From Flavitalea sp966112615 (lineage in GTDB: Bacteria; Bacteroidota; Bacteroidia; Chitinophagales; Chitinophagaceae), in contig CBHWDO010000004.1 in assembly GCA_966112615.1 (NCBI GenBank), positions 221,794 to 285,793 of the forward strand: a stretch of DNA of 64,000 nucleotides. Reading direction: 5' to 3'. Positions 8,816 to 18,187 of the stretch are shown here, in pieces. A model generated the notes under the pieces. The model made no database searches. It saw only the letters and a list, made by a program, of their open reading frames with translations, and was not told where the DNA came from. Position 1 is the stretch's first letter; each line of letters begins with the position of its first letter. Both the position numbers and the translations under genes were made by a program.

Positions 8816-11269
8816 TCATTCGGATCTGACTGTATAACGCTTTCCTTTGGTTGTTTTAAATTTTGTAATGAATCCATGATCATCCTTACTGCTTGTTACC
8901 TTAACTCCTTCAATATTCACAGGACCTTGTGTTCTTAATATCACTTCATTTCCATTCAATGATAATACAGAAGCCTGTTGCAGCTTTCCATTGGACCATT
9001 CCAGGTCAATTTCAAAACCACCTCTTGCCTTTAATCCTTTAATGTTGCCTTCCTTCCATGCACCTGGTAATGCGGGCAATAAATGGATCTCACCAAGATG
9101 GCTCTGCAAGAGCATTTCAGCCATTCCCGCAGTTCCGGCAAAGTTTCCATCAATTTGGAAAGGCGGATGTGCATCAAAGAAATTCGGATAGGTACCACCA
9201 GCTCCTCCACCTTTCGGTTCAGTATATTGTAATAACTGCCTGATCAGTTTGTAGGCATGATCTCCATCCAGTAGTCGTGCCCACCAATTGATCTTCCAGC
9301 CTTTACTCCATCCTGTTCCTTCATCACCACGAATACCCAGTGTAACTTTTGCAGCATTGAACAGATCAGGAGTATGTTGTATGGAGATTTCCTTTCCCGG
9401 GTGCAAACCAAACAAATGCGATACATGCCTGTGCTTTGGATCTTCTTCAACAAACTCTTTGTGCCACTCAAGAATCTGCCCTTTTGATCCTATGCTGATC
9501 GGAATCAGCTTTGCTCTTTTCGCTATAAGTTCATTTCTGAATGCTTGATCAGTATTCAACACTTTCGATGCTTCAATACAGTTATCAAAAAGATCACGGA
9601 TGATCGACATATCCATCGTAGCACCATAAGTAACCGATTGCGGCTTCCCTTCTGAATCAATGAATTTATTTTCCGGCGAAGTAGAAGGAGCAGTTAATAG
9701 ATAACCATTGTGTTCCACTAACCAGTCAACACTAAACAATGCAGCTTCCCTCATCACCGGGTACATCTTTTTCAGAAAATCTTTATCGCCGGTAAACTGG
9801 TAATGTTCCCAGATATGCTGGCAAAGCCAGTTTCCACCCATATACCAGTTGGCCCATGAAGGATCGCCCTGCCCCTTATCACCCACAGGATTTGCCATCG
9901 CCCAAATCTCTGAATTATGATGAGCAACCCAACCTCTGGCATGATAGAATTCTTTTGCAACAGCAGTCCCATTCACCCTCAGATCTTTGATAAAATTCAT
10001 TAGTGGCATATGCATTTCACTGAGGTTCGTTACTTCTGCCGGCCAGTAATTCATTTGCGTGTTGATATTGATCGTATAGTTTGAACTCCATGGCGCACGC
10101 AATTCCTTATTCCAGATGCCCTGGAGATTTGCTGGCGGACCGCCTGGTCTCGATGATGCAATCAAAAGATATCTTCCATACTGGAAATACAACACCTCCA
10201 TGCCAGGATCATAAGCTCCGCTGGAATAACTTTTTAGCCGCTTATCGGATGGAAGTTTTGCATTCGGATTATTTCCAACAGTATCTTTTAAATTGAAAAC
10301 AACACGATCAAAAAATTTCCTGTGATCCTTTTCATGCTCGGAAAGCAATGAGCTATAACTCTTTGCTGATGCGGACTTCAATGCATCCTCAATTATTTTC
10401 TTTTCATTTTTCCCTTCAGATAAAGGACATTTATCAAAGCCATTGAAACTGGTTGCTGCACCAATCATCACCACCACTTCTGAGGCATTGGAAATTTGTA
10501 AGGCCTCACTATCTGCACTAGAATTGCCATCATTTTTAATGACTCTTACATTATATTGATAACGCATACCATTGCATCCTGAACTGTCACCATAAACAAC
10601 ATGCTCTCTTCCCTTTGGATTATAATAACTTGGATCAACATGTGAAGGAGCATTTCCATGCAATATCAATTCATTCTTTCCATTGGTTGAAACAACATTC
10701 TTAATAGCACTTTTAACATGCAATGAAAAATTTAACGCCTTCTTCTTGGAAGAAGTAATACGCATGACAACAACATTTGCCGGCGCCGATACAAAAATTT
10801 CTCTTTTATAATCCACTCCATCTGCAGTAAAAGAAGTTGTTGCCAATGCTTTGCTGAGATCCAGTTCCCGATGGTAACTAGTTGCAGATCCAACATTCTG
10901 CCTGATCACCAGGTCACCTAATGGAAGATAGGATTCAGTAAAATATCCCTGCATTTTCCTTAATAACTGGTCTGCTTTTCCATAATTCTCTTCCTTAAGC
11001 ATCGCATCCCTTACTTGCGACAGGTACTGAAACGCTTCAGGATTGATAGTCTTCCTGACAGGTCCACCGCTATAAAATGTACTTTCATTCAATTGAATTA
11101 ATTCCTCATTAACCCCACCAAAAACCATCGCACCGATCTTACCATTTCCAACAGGAAGGGCCTCTACCCATTCCCGGGCAGGCTGATCGTACCATAGAGT
11201 CAGATTCTTTTGTGCAAATAACAATTGAATGGATAGTGAAAACAGCAGTAAAAAGGAGACTTTTTTCAT
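8816..11269 (-). CDS. Glycoside hydrolase family 95 (alpha-L-fucosidase-like)
   Basis: An 817-residue secreted enzyme. The start is taken at the ATG at 11269; the longer frame begins only at a TTG two codons upstream. The signal peptide is about 1-18 (LLFAQ). GH95 hallmarks are the N-terminal LWYDQPAREWVEALPVGNGKIGAMVFGG, the central INTQMNYWPAEVTNL and the late GNFAGTAGMAEMLLQSH. GH95 inverting enzymes remove alpha-1,2-linked fucose, and some act on galactose. Its length matches the family. It may be co-transcribed with nothing: the upstream neighbour is divergent and the receptor downstream is 106 bases away on the same strand. Confidence 0.92.
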   Translation of the reverse strand: MKKVSFLLLFSLSIQLLFAQKNLTLWYDQPAREWVEALPVGNGKIGAMVFGGVNEELIQLNESTFYSGGPVRKTINPEAFQYLSQVRDAMLKEENYGKADQLLRKMQGYFTESYLPLGDLVIRQNVGSATSYHRELDLSKALATTSFTADGVDYKREIFVSAPANVVVMRITSSKKKALNFSLHVKSAIKNVVSTNGKNELILHGNAPSHVDPSYYNPKGREHVVYGDSSGCNGMRYQYNVRVIKNDGNSSADSEALQISNASEVVVMIGAATSFNGFDKCPLSEGKNEKKIIEDALKSASAKSYSSLLSEHEKDHRKFFDRVVFNLKDTVGNNPNAKLPSDKRLKSYSSGAYDPGMEVLYFQYGRYLLIASSRPGGPPANLQGIWNKELRAPWSSNYTININTQMNYWPAEVTNLSEMHMPLMNFIKDLRVNGTAVAKEFYHARGWVAHHNSEIWAMANPVGDKGQGDPSWANWYMGGNWLCQHIWEHYQFTGDKDFLKKMYPVMREAALFSVDWLVEHNGYLLTAPSTSPENKFIDSEGKPQSVTYGATMDMSIIRDLFDNCIEASKVLNTDQAFRNELIAKRAKLIPISIGSKGQILEWHKEFVEEDPKHRHVSHLFGLHPGKEISIQHTPDLFNAAKVTLGIRGDEGTGWSKGWKINWWARLLDGDHAYKLIRQLLQYTEPKGGGAGGTYPNFFDAHPPFQIDGNFAGTAGMAEMLLQSHLGEIHLLPALPGAWKEGNIKGLKARGGFEIDLEWSNGKLQQASVLSLNGNEVILRTQGPVNIEGVKVTSSKDDHGFITKFKTTKGKRYTVRSE

Positions 11270-11340
11270 CAGCAATCAGTTTCAATTCGTTTCAAGATAA
11301 GGGCAATAATTCAGAAAACTGCAGGAGCCGGTTGGAGTTA

Positions 11341-11724
11341 ATGACTGTTTTGGGGAATGACTCCATGGCCCTGCTTTTGCAATTCATTGCAAAAAACTAC
11401 CATATGGACGTCAGAAGAGAAGATTTTCCAATAGTGATTCAGGCATATGATGCCGATAATCGCAATGATGATTTTCTGGCTGAACAGGTTGTTCATTCCC
11501 AGGCGGAGGTCGACCTGTTTACATCCAGATTTACAGGCAAACTGATAAAGGCAAGGAAACTTACCACCACAGAGCATCGCAATGATGAAGCTGAGAGACC
11601 GGATTATCATACCGAGCGCAGAGGATCCTCAGGAATGGTTTGGATACTGTTACTGCTGGTAATAGCAGCGCTTGTTGCATGGGGATTTTATACAGGTTGG
11701 ATACAGGCTCAGTTAGGAATGTAA
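11341..11724 (+). CDS. Small protein with C-terminal membrane anchor
   Basis: A 127-residue protein of unknown function. The open frame extends upstream to 11212, inside the divergent GH95 gene, but the ATG at 11341 follows a GGAG five bases away and leaves a normal 71-base divergent gap. An acidic and basic soluble part (residues 1-95) is followed by one transmembrane helix (about 98-117, WILLLLVIAALVAWGFYTGW) and a short tail. That gives a tail-anchored topology. It converges on a DUF3857 gene across an inverted repeat. Confidence 0.55.
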   Translation: MTVLGNDSMALLLQFIAKNYHMDVRREDFPIVIQAYDADNRNDDFLAEQVVHSQAEVDLFTSRFTGKLIKARKLTTTEHRNDEAERPDYHTERRGSSGMVWILLLLVIAALVAWGFYTGWIQAQLGM

Positions 11725-11728
11725 TAAC

Positions 11729-11805
11729 ATGAAGACATGGAGACATGGAGACGTGGAGACCTGGTGAGGCCGCCTCCATGTCTCCATGTCTCCACGTCTC
11801 CACTT
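11729..11805. repeat. Hairpin of ATGGAGAC / GTCTCCAT units at a convergent junction
   Basis: The left arm 11729-11760 (ATGAAGAC, ATGGAGAC, ATGGAGAC, GTGGAGAC) is complementary to the right arm 11773-11805 (CTCCAT, GTCTCCAT, GTCTCCAC, GTCTCCAC) with a few mismatches. The loop contains GAGGCCGCCTC, itself a small palindrome. The arms lie 4 bases from one stop codon and 2 bases from the other. Confidence 0.9.
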
Positions 11806-14103
11806 CTAACTCTTCTTTAAAAGGATCTTTGCATTCGTCCAATCAACAGCTGCATCAAGAAACGCCATCATCTTGGTCCAGTTTGCTGCAGGTTCAAAAG
11901 AATGGAGATAATGTTTTTTAACCTTTATGGAAACTATGGATCCTTCAACCTTTGCTTCAGCGGTAAAGAATCCTGTTTCATTGGAAACATTTTTATTCAA
12001 AGCTTCAACACCCTGTGCGGTATAACCTGCAGGAATTTCAAAGTTTATATCGTACTCAATACTTCTCGGGTAATCCATATAAATATCCATATTGCGGTTA
12101 CGTTGTTCAGGCTTGATATTGAGTGGACTTCCCTGGATCTTTCCTATTTCAACGATCATATTGTTTCCTGCTTTCTTCACCAATCCATTCATATTGAAAG
12201 TTGAACTGTAAACAAAATCAGGATCGGTATGACGAACACCCATCTTTTCAACCTTATGATTTTTCAGATCACTGATCTCCTGCTCAAACCAACCTTTTGC
12301 TTCATCCCTGAAAGCATCTGCCTGCTTACTTCTTGCTTCAGCAAAGGCACTCTTCACTTCCTCTACTGATTTTTTGGTTTTCCTGCTGTCCGCAAGGATT
12401 TCCAGCAATGATTTCTTTTCACCTAATGCCAATCTTTCAGACTCATAGAAATCTTCATACAGGATCAAATCTTTTTGCACATCATATTTATAATGTCCCT
12501 TTAAAGTGGTTTTACGATTAACAGAAAGTTGTTCATTTCCGGGAGTTATGGAAATATTCAGGTTCTCTATATGTGCATTTTTATTCGCTGCAGCAGCCGG
12601 AATTTTGATTCCAGCTCCCAGTTGAGCTCTTTTTTGCATGTGAGCAACCGTAAAGGAAGAACCTTTGCTATCAAGAGTGATTGTTCTTGATTCGGTGAAC
12701 CCATCAACTCCTTCAGGAATTTCAAACGGAAAATTAAAAACTGTATTTACCGAAACAATTTTTTTCGAAGACTGCAGATACGCTGATGAAGTAAAATCGT
12801 CTTCATCGATTATTTCTTTCATCCTGAAACCATTTGGAGAAGTTGTTACCAAAATGGCAGGATCAAATTTATCTGCAGACAATAATCCATGCATTATGAG
12901 TGCCATTCCATCAAATTTGCTATAGCCTATATTCAGGGTCCTGGCCAACTCAGTTATTTCAAAATTCAATAGCTTGGTAAATCGAAATGAATAATACAGG
13001 AATGCCAACCTTTCATCATTGCTCATGGCTTCATAATCTTTCCCCACCTGCTTTGCCTTCTTCTTCGCATCATCAATAATTGTTCTAAACTCAGAATAAG
13101 CTCCGGGCGAAAGGAATACCTGGTTAAATTTTATCCCCATCGCATTTGAATACCTTTGTAACACTTCATCAGTTCCCATATCCTTATTCACTTCACCAGG
13201 CTTACTTGTACCCAGGTACTTGCTGCCCATTCCTTTATACCCTAATGAGATCTGCATCCTGATAAAAGGTAATTGTAATGCCGGTGCAACCCATAAAGAA
13301 GTTTCAAAAGCCGGCATATCTTTCTTTTCAACATCAATTACAATATCATCATCCTCATTCTTTGATACCTTCAGATCCGGTGCACCATTATAGCTGCGAT
13401 AATCAATTGCATATTTTCTTCCGAGCTGACCATGAAACGAATAGTGCATTACAGGTGCATCATCAAACAGGATCACAGAATAAGATTTTGTACTGAAATC
13501 ATTGGTGAGAAACTGATCGGTGGTAATAAAGTAATCGATGATATCCCCAGGTTGAAGATCCGGTATGGCAACTTTTGCTTTCTTCTCGTCAGCCTCATTT
13601 TTTGTCAGAACAATATCATCTGCATTTACTTCAATTATTTTTCCACCTGGCTTGATAACACGAATGCCTATAAATGCCGATGATTTTGCTTTTGTATATA
13701 CACCTGATTTTTTTACCAGTCTTGTAAAACTCAGTTCGGAAAACTCTTCAACAGCCGACTTATCATTCAACTTCACCATCTCCCTTACTGTTTCCACGAT
13801 CGTTAATTCTTTTTTAGCACCAAATCCTAATCCGTAATAAGCAACTTTGGATTTACTGTCGGCCGATAAATCTGTATGACGTGCAATAATGATCTTGGAA
13901 GCTTTTGCATATTCAGCAGGAATATTTCGGTTTGAAAACTCAGGTCTTTTCCATGCCCAGACACTCTTGCGAAGCGCTTCTGATTCCTCCCTGTATTTCA
14001 CATCTGACTTAGAAAGAGTAGCATCATTCTTTTGTGCATACACTGCACGAACCGGTAACATCAACACAAAGGCACTCACAGCGCCAATAAAATAAGATCT
14101 CAT
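11806..14103 (-). CDS. DUF3857 protein with inactive transglutaminase fold
   Basis: A 765-residue exported protein with a signal peptide (about 1-23, ending VYAQ). DUF3857 occupies about residues 90-230, followed by a transglutaminase-like fold and a C-terminal beta-rich part. Aligned with its downstream neighbour, the catalytic Cys position reads Y-S-K-F397-D-G-M, so the nucleophile is Phe, and the His-containing NHMI segment has no counterpart. I infer a non-catalytic paralogue. The function of the family is not established. It is the second gene of a two-gene minus-strand unit, 12 bases after the catalytic paralogue. Confidence 0.75.
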   Translation of the reverse strand: MRSYFIGAVSAFVLMLPVRAVYAQKNDATLSKSDVKYREESEALRKSVWAWKRPEFSNRNIPAEYAKASKIIIARHTDLSADSKSKVAYYGLGFGAKKELTIVETVREMVKLNDKSAVEEFSELSFTRLVKKSGVYTKAKSSAFIGIRVIKPGGKIIEVNADDIVLTKNEADEKKAKVAIPDLQPGDIIDYFITTDQFLTNDFSTKSYSVILFDDAPVMHYSFHGQLGRKYAIDYRSYNGAPDLKVSKNEDDDIVIDVEKKDMPAFETSLWVAPALQLPFIRMQISLGYKGMGSKYLGTSKPGEVNKDMGTDEVLQRYSNAMGIKFNQVFLSPGAYSEFRTIIDDAKKKAKQVGKDYEAMSNDERLAFLYYSFRFTKLLNFEITELARTLNIGYSKFDGMALIMHGLLSADKFDPAILVTTSPNGFRMKEIIDEDDFTSSAYLQSSKKIVSVNTVFNFPFEIPEGVDGFTESRTITLDSKGSSFTVAHMQKRAQLGAGIKIPAAAANKNAHIENLNISITPGNEQLSVNRKTTLKGHYKYDVQKDLILYEDFYESERLALGEKKSLLEILADSRKTKKSVEEVKSAFAEARSKQADAFRDEAKGWFEQEISDLKNHKVEKMGVRHTDPDFVYSSTFNMNGLVKKAGNNMIVEIGKIQGSPLNIKPEQRNRNMDIYMDYPRSIEYDINFEIPAGYTAQGVEALNKNVSNETGFFTAEAKVEGSIVSIKVKKHYLHSFEPAANWTKMMAFLDAAVDWTNAKILLKKS

Positions 14104-14115
14104 GAGAAGGGTAGG

Positions 14116-15984
14116 TTATTTAGTTTTCTTTAATACTATTTGCTGGTTGTAGAAATTTTCCAATTGCGTAACATCTTTATTCCACTGGCTGAATTGTTCC
14201 GGCCGGATCTGTGCTTCTTTAATAATGATCTCACAACGATATGTTAGCTTAGAATCAGTTACAGCATAATTCCCTGAAAAGCTATATCCCTGGCGGGTTA
14301 TAGAAACTGGTGATGGTAATTCAGATGGCTTGGTTTGCTGGGGCAATATCAATTCTGTTTCAAATACCACATGATTCTTGAAATCAAACCAGTATGGTAA
14401 TTTTCTTGTACCCGTATCTATCCTGAAACTTTCCATTCTCCTCCTATTATCAATTTCGAGGTAAGTCTCATCTCCAAATTCTGTAACAGCATTCTTCCAG
14501 TTTACATTGTAATCAACCTTTACATCTTTATTATAATCTTCCAGATTAGTGATCTTTAATGAGCTGATCTCATAATTGGTTTTATTGTCCGACAGGTATC
14601 TCAACAAAGCGGTTTCCTGTTTATCCTGTTTGATGCTATTCAAACCATTCAGAAAATAGACTTTATTCTCTCCCTTCCAGTTATGTTCAACGCGGCCTTT
14701 AAGGCTGGAACCATCCATCGACAAAATCCTTTTTTCAAAATCAGTATTCTGCTGGTAATTAACTACCGGAACATGTTCCAGGATATAGTTATCATTATTT
14801 TCAATCAGTGTTTGTTTCCCCTGGATTCTTTCTGCCACTTCACCAAAGCCAATATATTTTTCAGTTGCATCCAGGTACACGGGTTTTCCATTGCGCATCC
14901 ATACAGAGATCATATGATTATCGACTACCAGGGAAGGCGTTGAATAATCATAAGCAATATCTCTTGTTCCTATCCAGCAACGGCGAGCATCCACACCTGC
15001 AAATCGCAACATTTCTGTTAACAGGTTTGCCATGCCTTTACAGTCACCATACTTTTTTCGCAGTACTTCTTCAGCCTTCTCAGGTTTGAATCCGGCAATT
15101 CCATTTTCAAATGCGATATACCTGATATTATCCTGCACCCACTGGTAGATCTTCTTTACCTTATCTTCTTCGGATACGCTTCCTTTGGTGATCTCAAGCA
15201 TTTTTTCCTTGACTTCATTCCCCGCGTTTCCATTTAGCTTAATAAGTTTTCGATACCATGCATATTGATCTTTCAATGTGTTGAAATAAGTGATCTTTCC
15301 AGTGGAAGATTCTGCAGATTTACTTAACACCAGTATATGAGGAGCATAATGTGAAAATCCCGGGGATGCAGGCTCCTTCTTCATCCCAGGCAAATTTGCC
15401 ATGGTATAAATGTAAACCTGGTTATCCCCTTCAGTTATAACCTTACGGGTAATATTATATTGCTGGAAATTGTATTCTTTCAATTCAACTTTCATCCAGG
15501 AAGGAATAATAACTTTTACTTCCTGATCTGTCATGGGAACAGGCTCAGTAAAATGAATGCTACCAAAATACTTTGGATCCAGAATGGTTTTAGTAAAACT
15601 TACTTTGGATGTAGCTCCTTTTTTCAACAATGGAAGAGAGAAATAACAAACTCTGGCATCTGAATAAAATATTCCCGAGGAACTGTAATATTCATTTTTG
15701 GGAACTACTGAATGTTTTTTCGATTGATCTACAAGAATATCAACATCATCGATCCTTTCCATATCGTTATAAAATTCCACGACAGGAATTTCTGCACGAT
15801 AATTATTACAGTAATATACCCTGGAGGATTTTTCTTTTACCTGGACAGGATATTCATCGTTTCCTTTTACAAATTTGTATTCTTTGCGAGACTGACTGAT
15901 TATGATATTTTCAGCTTCAGCAGACTGGGAAAATACAACCGGGGAATACAGGCAGACAACGGCTGCAAGCAAAAATTTATTCAT
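14116..15984 (-). CDS. DUF3857 and transglutaminase-domain protein
   Basis: A 622-residue exported protein with a signal peptide (about 1-19, VVFSQ). DUF3857 covers about 45-190. A transglutaminase-like domain at about 255-375 carries a papain-like triad: C315 in KKYGDCKGMANLL, His in VVDNHMISVW (about 351) and Asp in PVYLDATEKY (about 368). Such domains can act as proteases or cross-linking enzymes; the substrate here is unknown. It is the first gene of the pair with the inactive homologue and probably acts in the periplasm or outer membrane with it. Confidence 0.8.
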   Translation of the reverse strand: MNKFLLAAVVCLYSPVVFSQSAEAENIIISQSRKEYKFVKGNDEYPVQVKEKSSRVYYCNNYRAEIPVVEFYNDMERIDDVDILVDQSKKHSVVPKNEYYSSSGIFYSDARVCYFSLPLLKKGATSKVSFTKTILDPKYFGSIHFTEPVPMTDQEVKVIIPSWMKVELKEYNFQQYNITRKVITEGDNQVYIYTMANLPGMKKEPASPGFSHYAPHILVLSKSAESSTGKITYFNTLKDQYAWYRKLIKLNGNAGNEVKEKMLEITKGSVSEEDKVKKIYQWVQDNIRYIAFENGIAGFKPEKAEEVLRKKYGDCKGMANLLTEMLRFAGVDARRCWIGTRDIAYDYSTPSLVVDNHMISVWMRNGKPVYLDATEKYIGFGEVAERIQGKQTLIENNDNYILEHVPVVNYQQNTDFEKRILSMDGSSLKGRVEHNWKGENKVYFLNGLNSIKQDKQETALLRYLSDNKTNYEISSLKITNLEDYNKDVKVDYNVNWKNAVTEFGDETYLEIDNRRRMESFRIDTGTRKLPYWFDFKNHVVFETELILPQQTKPSELPSPVSITRQGYSFSGNYAVTDSKLTYRCEIIIKEAQIRPEQFSQWNKDVTQLENFYNQQIVLKKTK

Positions 15985-16087
15985 CGGGTTTAGGGACCAT
16001 TAAGGGTGGGCGGTAAGATAGAAAAATTAAATCCAATGAAAGAATAGCTAATAATCTTAATGTATAAGAGACTTGATCAATAAAAAA

Positions 16088-16109
16088 ACCCATACAAAAA
16101 TGTATGGGT
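16088..16109 (-). terminator. Intrinsic terminator of tRNA-Pro
   Basis: A 9-bp perfect stem (ACCCATACA with TGTATGGGT, loop AAAA) beginning 9 bases past the tRNA 3' end on the minus strand and followed there by a seven-base T-run. Confidence 0.85.
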
Positions 16110-16118
16110 CTTGATCAG

Positions 16119-16192
16119 TCGGGGCGGCAGGATTCGAACCTACGACCTCCACATCCCAAATGTGGCGCGATACCGGGCTACGCTACGCCCCG
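16119..16192 (-). tRNA. tRNA-Pro (anticodon TGG)
   Basis: A 74-base cloverleaf. The 7-bp acceptor stem is CGGGGCG with CGCCCCG and discriminator A; the anticodon stem CCACA/TGTGG encloses TTTGGGA, giving TGG; the T-arm contains GGTTCGAATCC. CCA is not encoded. It is transcribed from its own promoter at 16247-16278 and ended by the hairpin at 16088-16109. Confidence 0.97.
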
Positions 16193-16212
16193 AACTTTGA
16201 TACCGCTGTATC

Positions 16213-16237
16213 TGAAACACACTGTGTTACTGTGTTT
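16213..16237 (-). other. Leader hairpin upstream of tRNA-Pro
   Basis: GAAACACA pairs with TGTGTTTC around a 9-base loop, between the predicted transcription start (about 16240) and the tRNA 5' end. It may be a processing signal in the precursor; this is inferred only from position. Confidence 0.4.
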
Positions 16238-16246
16238 CGTGGGGTG

Positions 16247-16278
16247 CAAATGTAGGCCTTGTTTACAATTGAAACAAA
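16247..16278 (-). promoter_or_regulatory. Promoter of tRNA-Pro
   Basis: Read on the minus strand: TTTG (16278-16275), 20 bases, then TACATTTG (16254-16247). This matches the Bacteroidota -33/-7 consensus in full. Confidence 0.75.
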
Positions 16279-16438
16279 ATATTTTTTAGAATTTTTTTTC
16301 TAACATCTGAATGAAGTGCTACAAGGTGCTCATAAGAATAAAATTTGTTTGGTTAAATGGATGAGGGAGGATACAAATAATAGTCTTGAAGAATGGTAAC
16401 AATCAATTGCAGCTAAAGATCAAAATCTGTAAAATAAA

Positions 16439-16464
16439 AAAGCCTGCATATTAATGCAGGCTTT
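16439..16464 (-). terminator. Intrinsic terminator of tRNA-Ser
   Basis: An 11-bp stem (AAAGCCTGCAT with ATGCAGGCTTT, loop ATTA) one base beyond the tRNA 3' end on the minus strand, leading into a T-rich run. Confidence 0.88.
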
Positions 16465-16465
16465 G

Positions 16466-16554
16466 CGGTGAGGGAGGGATTCGAACCCTCGGTACAGTTT
16501 AACCCGTACGACGGTTTAGCAAACCGTTCCTTTCGGCCACTCAGGCACCTCACC
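16466..16554 (-). tRNA. tRNA-Ser (anticodon GCT)
   Basis: An 89-base class II tRNA. The acceptor stem is GGTGAGG with CCTCACC and discriminator G; the anticodon stem ACGGT/ACCGT encloses TTGCTAA, giving GCT; it has a long variable arm as expected for Ser; the T-arm contains GGTTCGAATCC. CCA is not encoded. Confidence 0.97.
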
Positions 16555-16569
16555 CTGTTTAAGGGACGG

Positions 16570-16600
16570 CAAAAATAGGAGAAAGTATTCAATTACCAAA
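16570..16600 (-). promoter_or_regulatory. Promoter of tRNA-Ser
   Basis: On the minus strand: TTTG (16600-16597), exactly 19 bases, then TATTTTTG (16577-16570). This is a full match to TTTG-N19-TAnnTTTG. The tRNA starts 15 bases downstream of the -7 element. Confidence 0.8.
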
Positions 16601-16635
16601 TTAGAAACTGATTTTTCGCAGACAATTTCTTTCAT

Positions 16636-16660
16636 AAAAAAAGAGGGCCTCAGCCCTCTT
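16636..16660 (-). terminator. Intrinsic terminator of dnaA
   Basis: AAGAGGGC and GCCCTCTT form an 8-bp stem around CTCA. On the minus strand the stem is followed by seven T. It lies about 95 bases past the dnaA stop, beyond a repeat array. Confidence 0.8.
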
Positions 16661-16667
16661 CAATATT

Positions 16668-16753
16668 CATGTCTCCATGTCTTCATGTCTTCACGTCTCC
16701 ACGTCTCCACGTCTCCACGTTCTGCCCCTTCGCTTCGCTCGGTTCAGCCCGCA
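16668..16753. repeat. GTCTCCAC-type array joined to a half GGGCTGAAC module
   Basis: Seven GTCTCCAC/GTCTTCAT-type units (16668-16720) run into TTCTGCCCC, a small TTCGCTTCGC hairpin, and GGTTCAGCCCGC. The latter is one arm of the larger palindrome family. The minus-strand dnaA stop TGA sits one base from the GCGGGCTGAACC edge. This shows the two repeat families are combined as modules. Confidence 0.8.
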
Positions 16754-18187
16754 TCACATCGCCGCCAACTGCACCTTCTGCTGTAACTCCACCACACTCT
16801 CCCTGAACGAGCTATCCGTATCCATCAGGTCTTTTACAGTCTGGCAGGAATGGATCACCGTTGTATGATCTCTTCCTCCGAAATGTTCACCAATTGTTTT
16901 CAGAGAATTCTTGGTGAAGGCCTTCGCGAGATACATAGTGATCTGCCTTGCCTGTACGATCTCACGTTTCCTTGTCTTCTGCAACAATTTATCGTAAGGC
17001 ACATCAAAAAATTCGCAAACCATTTTTTGAATGGTCTCAATGGTGATCTCTTTACTGCTGGTCTTCACAAAATTTCTCAATACTCTTTTCGCAAGATCAA
17101 GATCGATCTCGCGCTTGTTGAGCGAAGATTGTGCCAACAGCGATATCAGTGCTCCTTCGAGTTCACGAACATTGCTATTAATATTGTATGCCAGGTACTT
17201 CACCACTTCCTTTGGCATATCCAACCCGTCATTCTTCATTTTACGCTCAAGGATCTCGATCCTTGTTTCGTAATCCGGAGTCTGAAGATCTGCGCTTAAT
17301 CCCCAACGGAACCTGCTCAGCAATCTTTCCTGCACACCCTCAAGGTCTTTGGGTGATTTATCGGAAGTTAGAATTAGCTGCTTACCACTCTGGTGAAGGT
17401 GGTTGAAAATTGCGAAGAAAGCATCCTGCGATTTCTCCGCCCTGTTGAAGAACTGAACATCATCAATGATCAATACATCCACCATTTGATAAAAATGAAT
17501 GAAATCATTGATGGCATTGTTCCGGCTATGATCCTGGAACTGGTTGATGAATTTTTCTGAGCTCACATACAACACCACTTTATTTGGATGCAGTCGCTTG
17601 GTATCATTACCAATCGCCTGTCCAAGATGGGTTTTACCCAAACCTACTCCACCATATAATACTAATGGATTAAATGAACTTGCACCAGGCTTCTCCGCAA
17701 CCGTCTTACCGGCTCTCCTGGCCACCCTGTTACAATCCCCTTCAATAAAATTATCGAAAGTATAAATCGGATTCAGCTGCGGATCGATCTGCATCTTCTT
17801 TAATCCCGGGATCACAAAAGGATTCTTTACAGGATTATTTATGATCAGCGGAAAATCCATTTCATTATTGGAAAATGTTTTGTACCCATTGGCAGGTACA
17901 TCCATAGTAAGCGGTTTATTCTGGTGATTACCACTGTCCACCATAATTCGATACTCCAACCTTGCTTCCTTTCCAAGGATACGACGCAAAGTTTTAGCAA
18001 GAAGATTCACATAATGCTCTTCCAGGTACTCATAAAAGAATTGACTGGGAACCTGGATCACCAGGATGTTTTCTTTTAACTCAACAGGCCTGATCGGTTC
18101 GAACCACGTCTTGTAATGCTGCCATTCTACAATGTCTTTGATTATTTCTAAACAATTACTCCATACTTTTTCGGATGACTTAGCCAT
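16754..18187 (-). CDS. dnaA: Chromosomal replication initiator protein DnaA
   Basis: A 477-residue AAA+ initiator that binds DnaA boxes and opens the origin. The ATG at 18187 (MAKSSEKVWSNCLEII) fits the family N-terminus; the longer frame starts at a TTG. Domain I is about 1-90 (WFEPIRPVEL). The Walker A GGVGLGKTHLG is about 179-189, followed by Walker B VLIIDDVQF, and the C-terminal helix-turn-helix has the signature GGRDHTTVIHSC near residue 445. There are no neighbouring dnaN/recF genes, which is common in Bacteroidota. The gene is monocistronic and ended by a hairpin after the repeat array. Confidence 0.98.
   Translation of the reverse strand: MAKSSEKVWSNCLEIIKDIVEWQHYKTWFEPIRPVELKENILVIQVPSQFFYEYLEEHYVNLLAKTLRRILGKEARLEYRIMVDSGNHQNKPLTMDVPANGYKTFSNNEMDFPLIINNPVKNPFVIPGLKKMQIDPQLNPIYTFDNFIEGDCNRVARRAGKTVAEKPGASSFNPLVLYGGVGLGKTHLGQAIGNDTKRLHPNKVVLYVSSEKFINQFQDHSRNNAINDFIHFYQMVDVLIIDDVQFFNRAEKSQDAFFAIFNHLHQSGKQLILTSDKSPKDLEGVQERLLSRFRWGLSADLQTPDYETRIEILERKMKNDGLDMPKEVVKYLAYNINSNVRELEGALISLLAQSSLNKREIDLDLAKRVLRNFVKTSSKEITIETIQKMVCEFFDVPYDKLLQKTRKREIVQARQITMYLAKAFTKNSLKTIGEHFGGRDHTTVIHSCQTVKDLMDTDSSFRESVVELQQKVQLAAM

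Noticed and set aside
1337..11269. Polysaccharide utilisation locus (two receptors plus GH95)
   Set aside because: No SusD homologue, no sensor/regulator pair, and the receptors are on different transcripts from each other and from the hydrolases.
16104..16289. Plus-strand frame reading GRQDSNLRPPHPKCGAIPGYATP
   Set aside because: It is the antisense translation of tRNA-Pro, a well-known false protein in databases. The tRNA explains the DNA fully.
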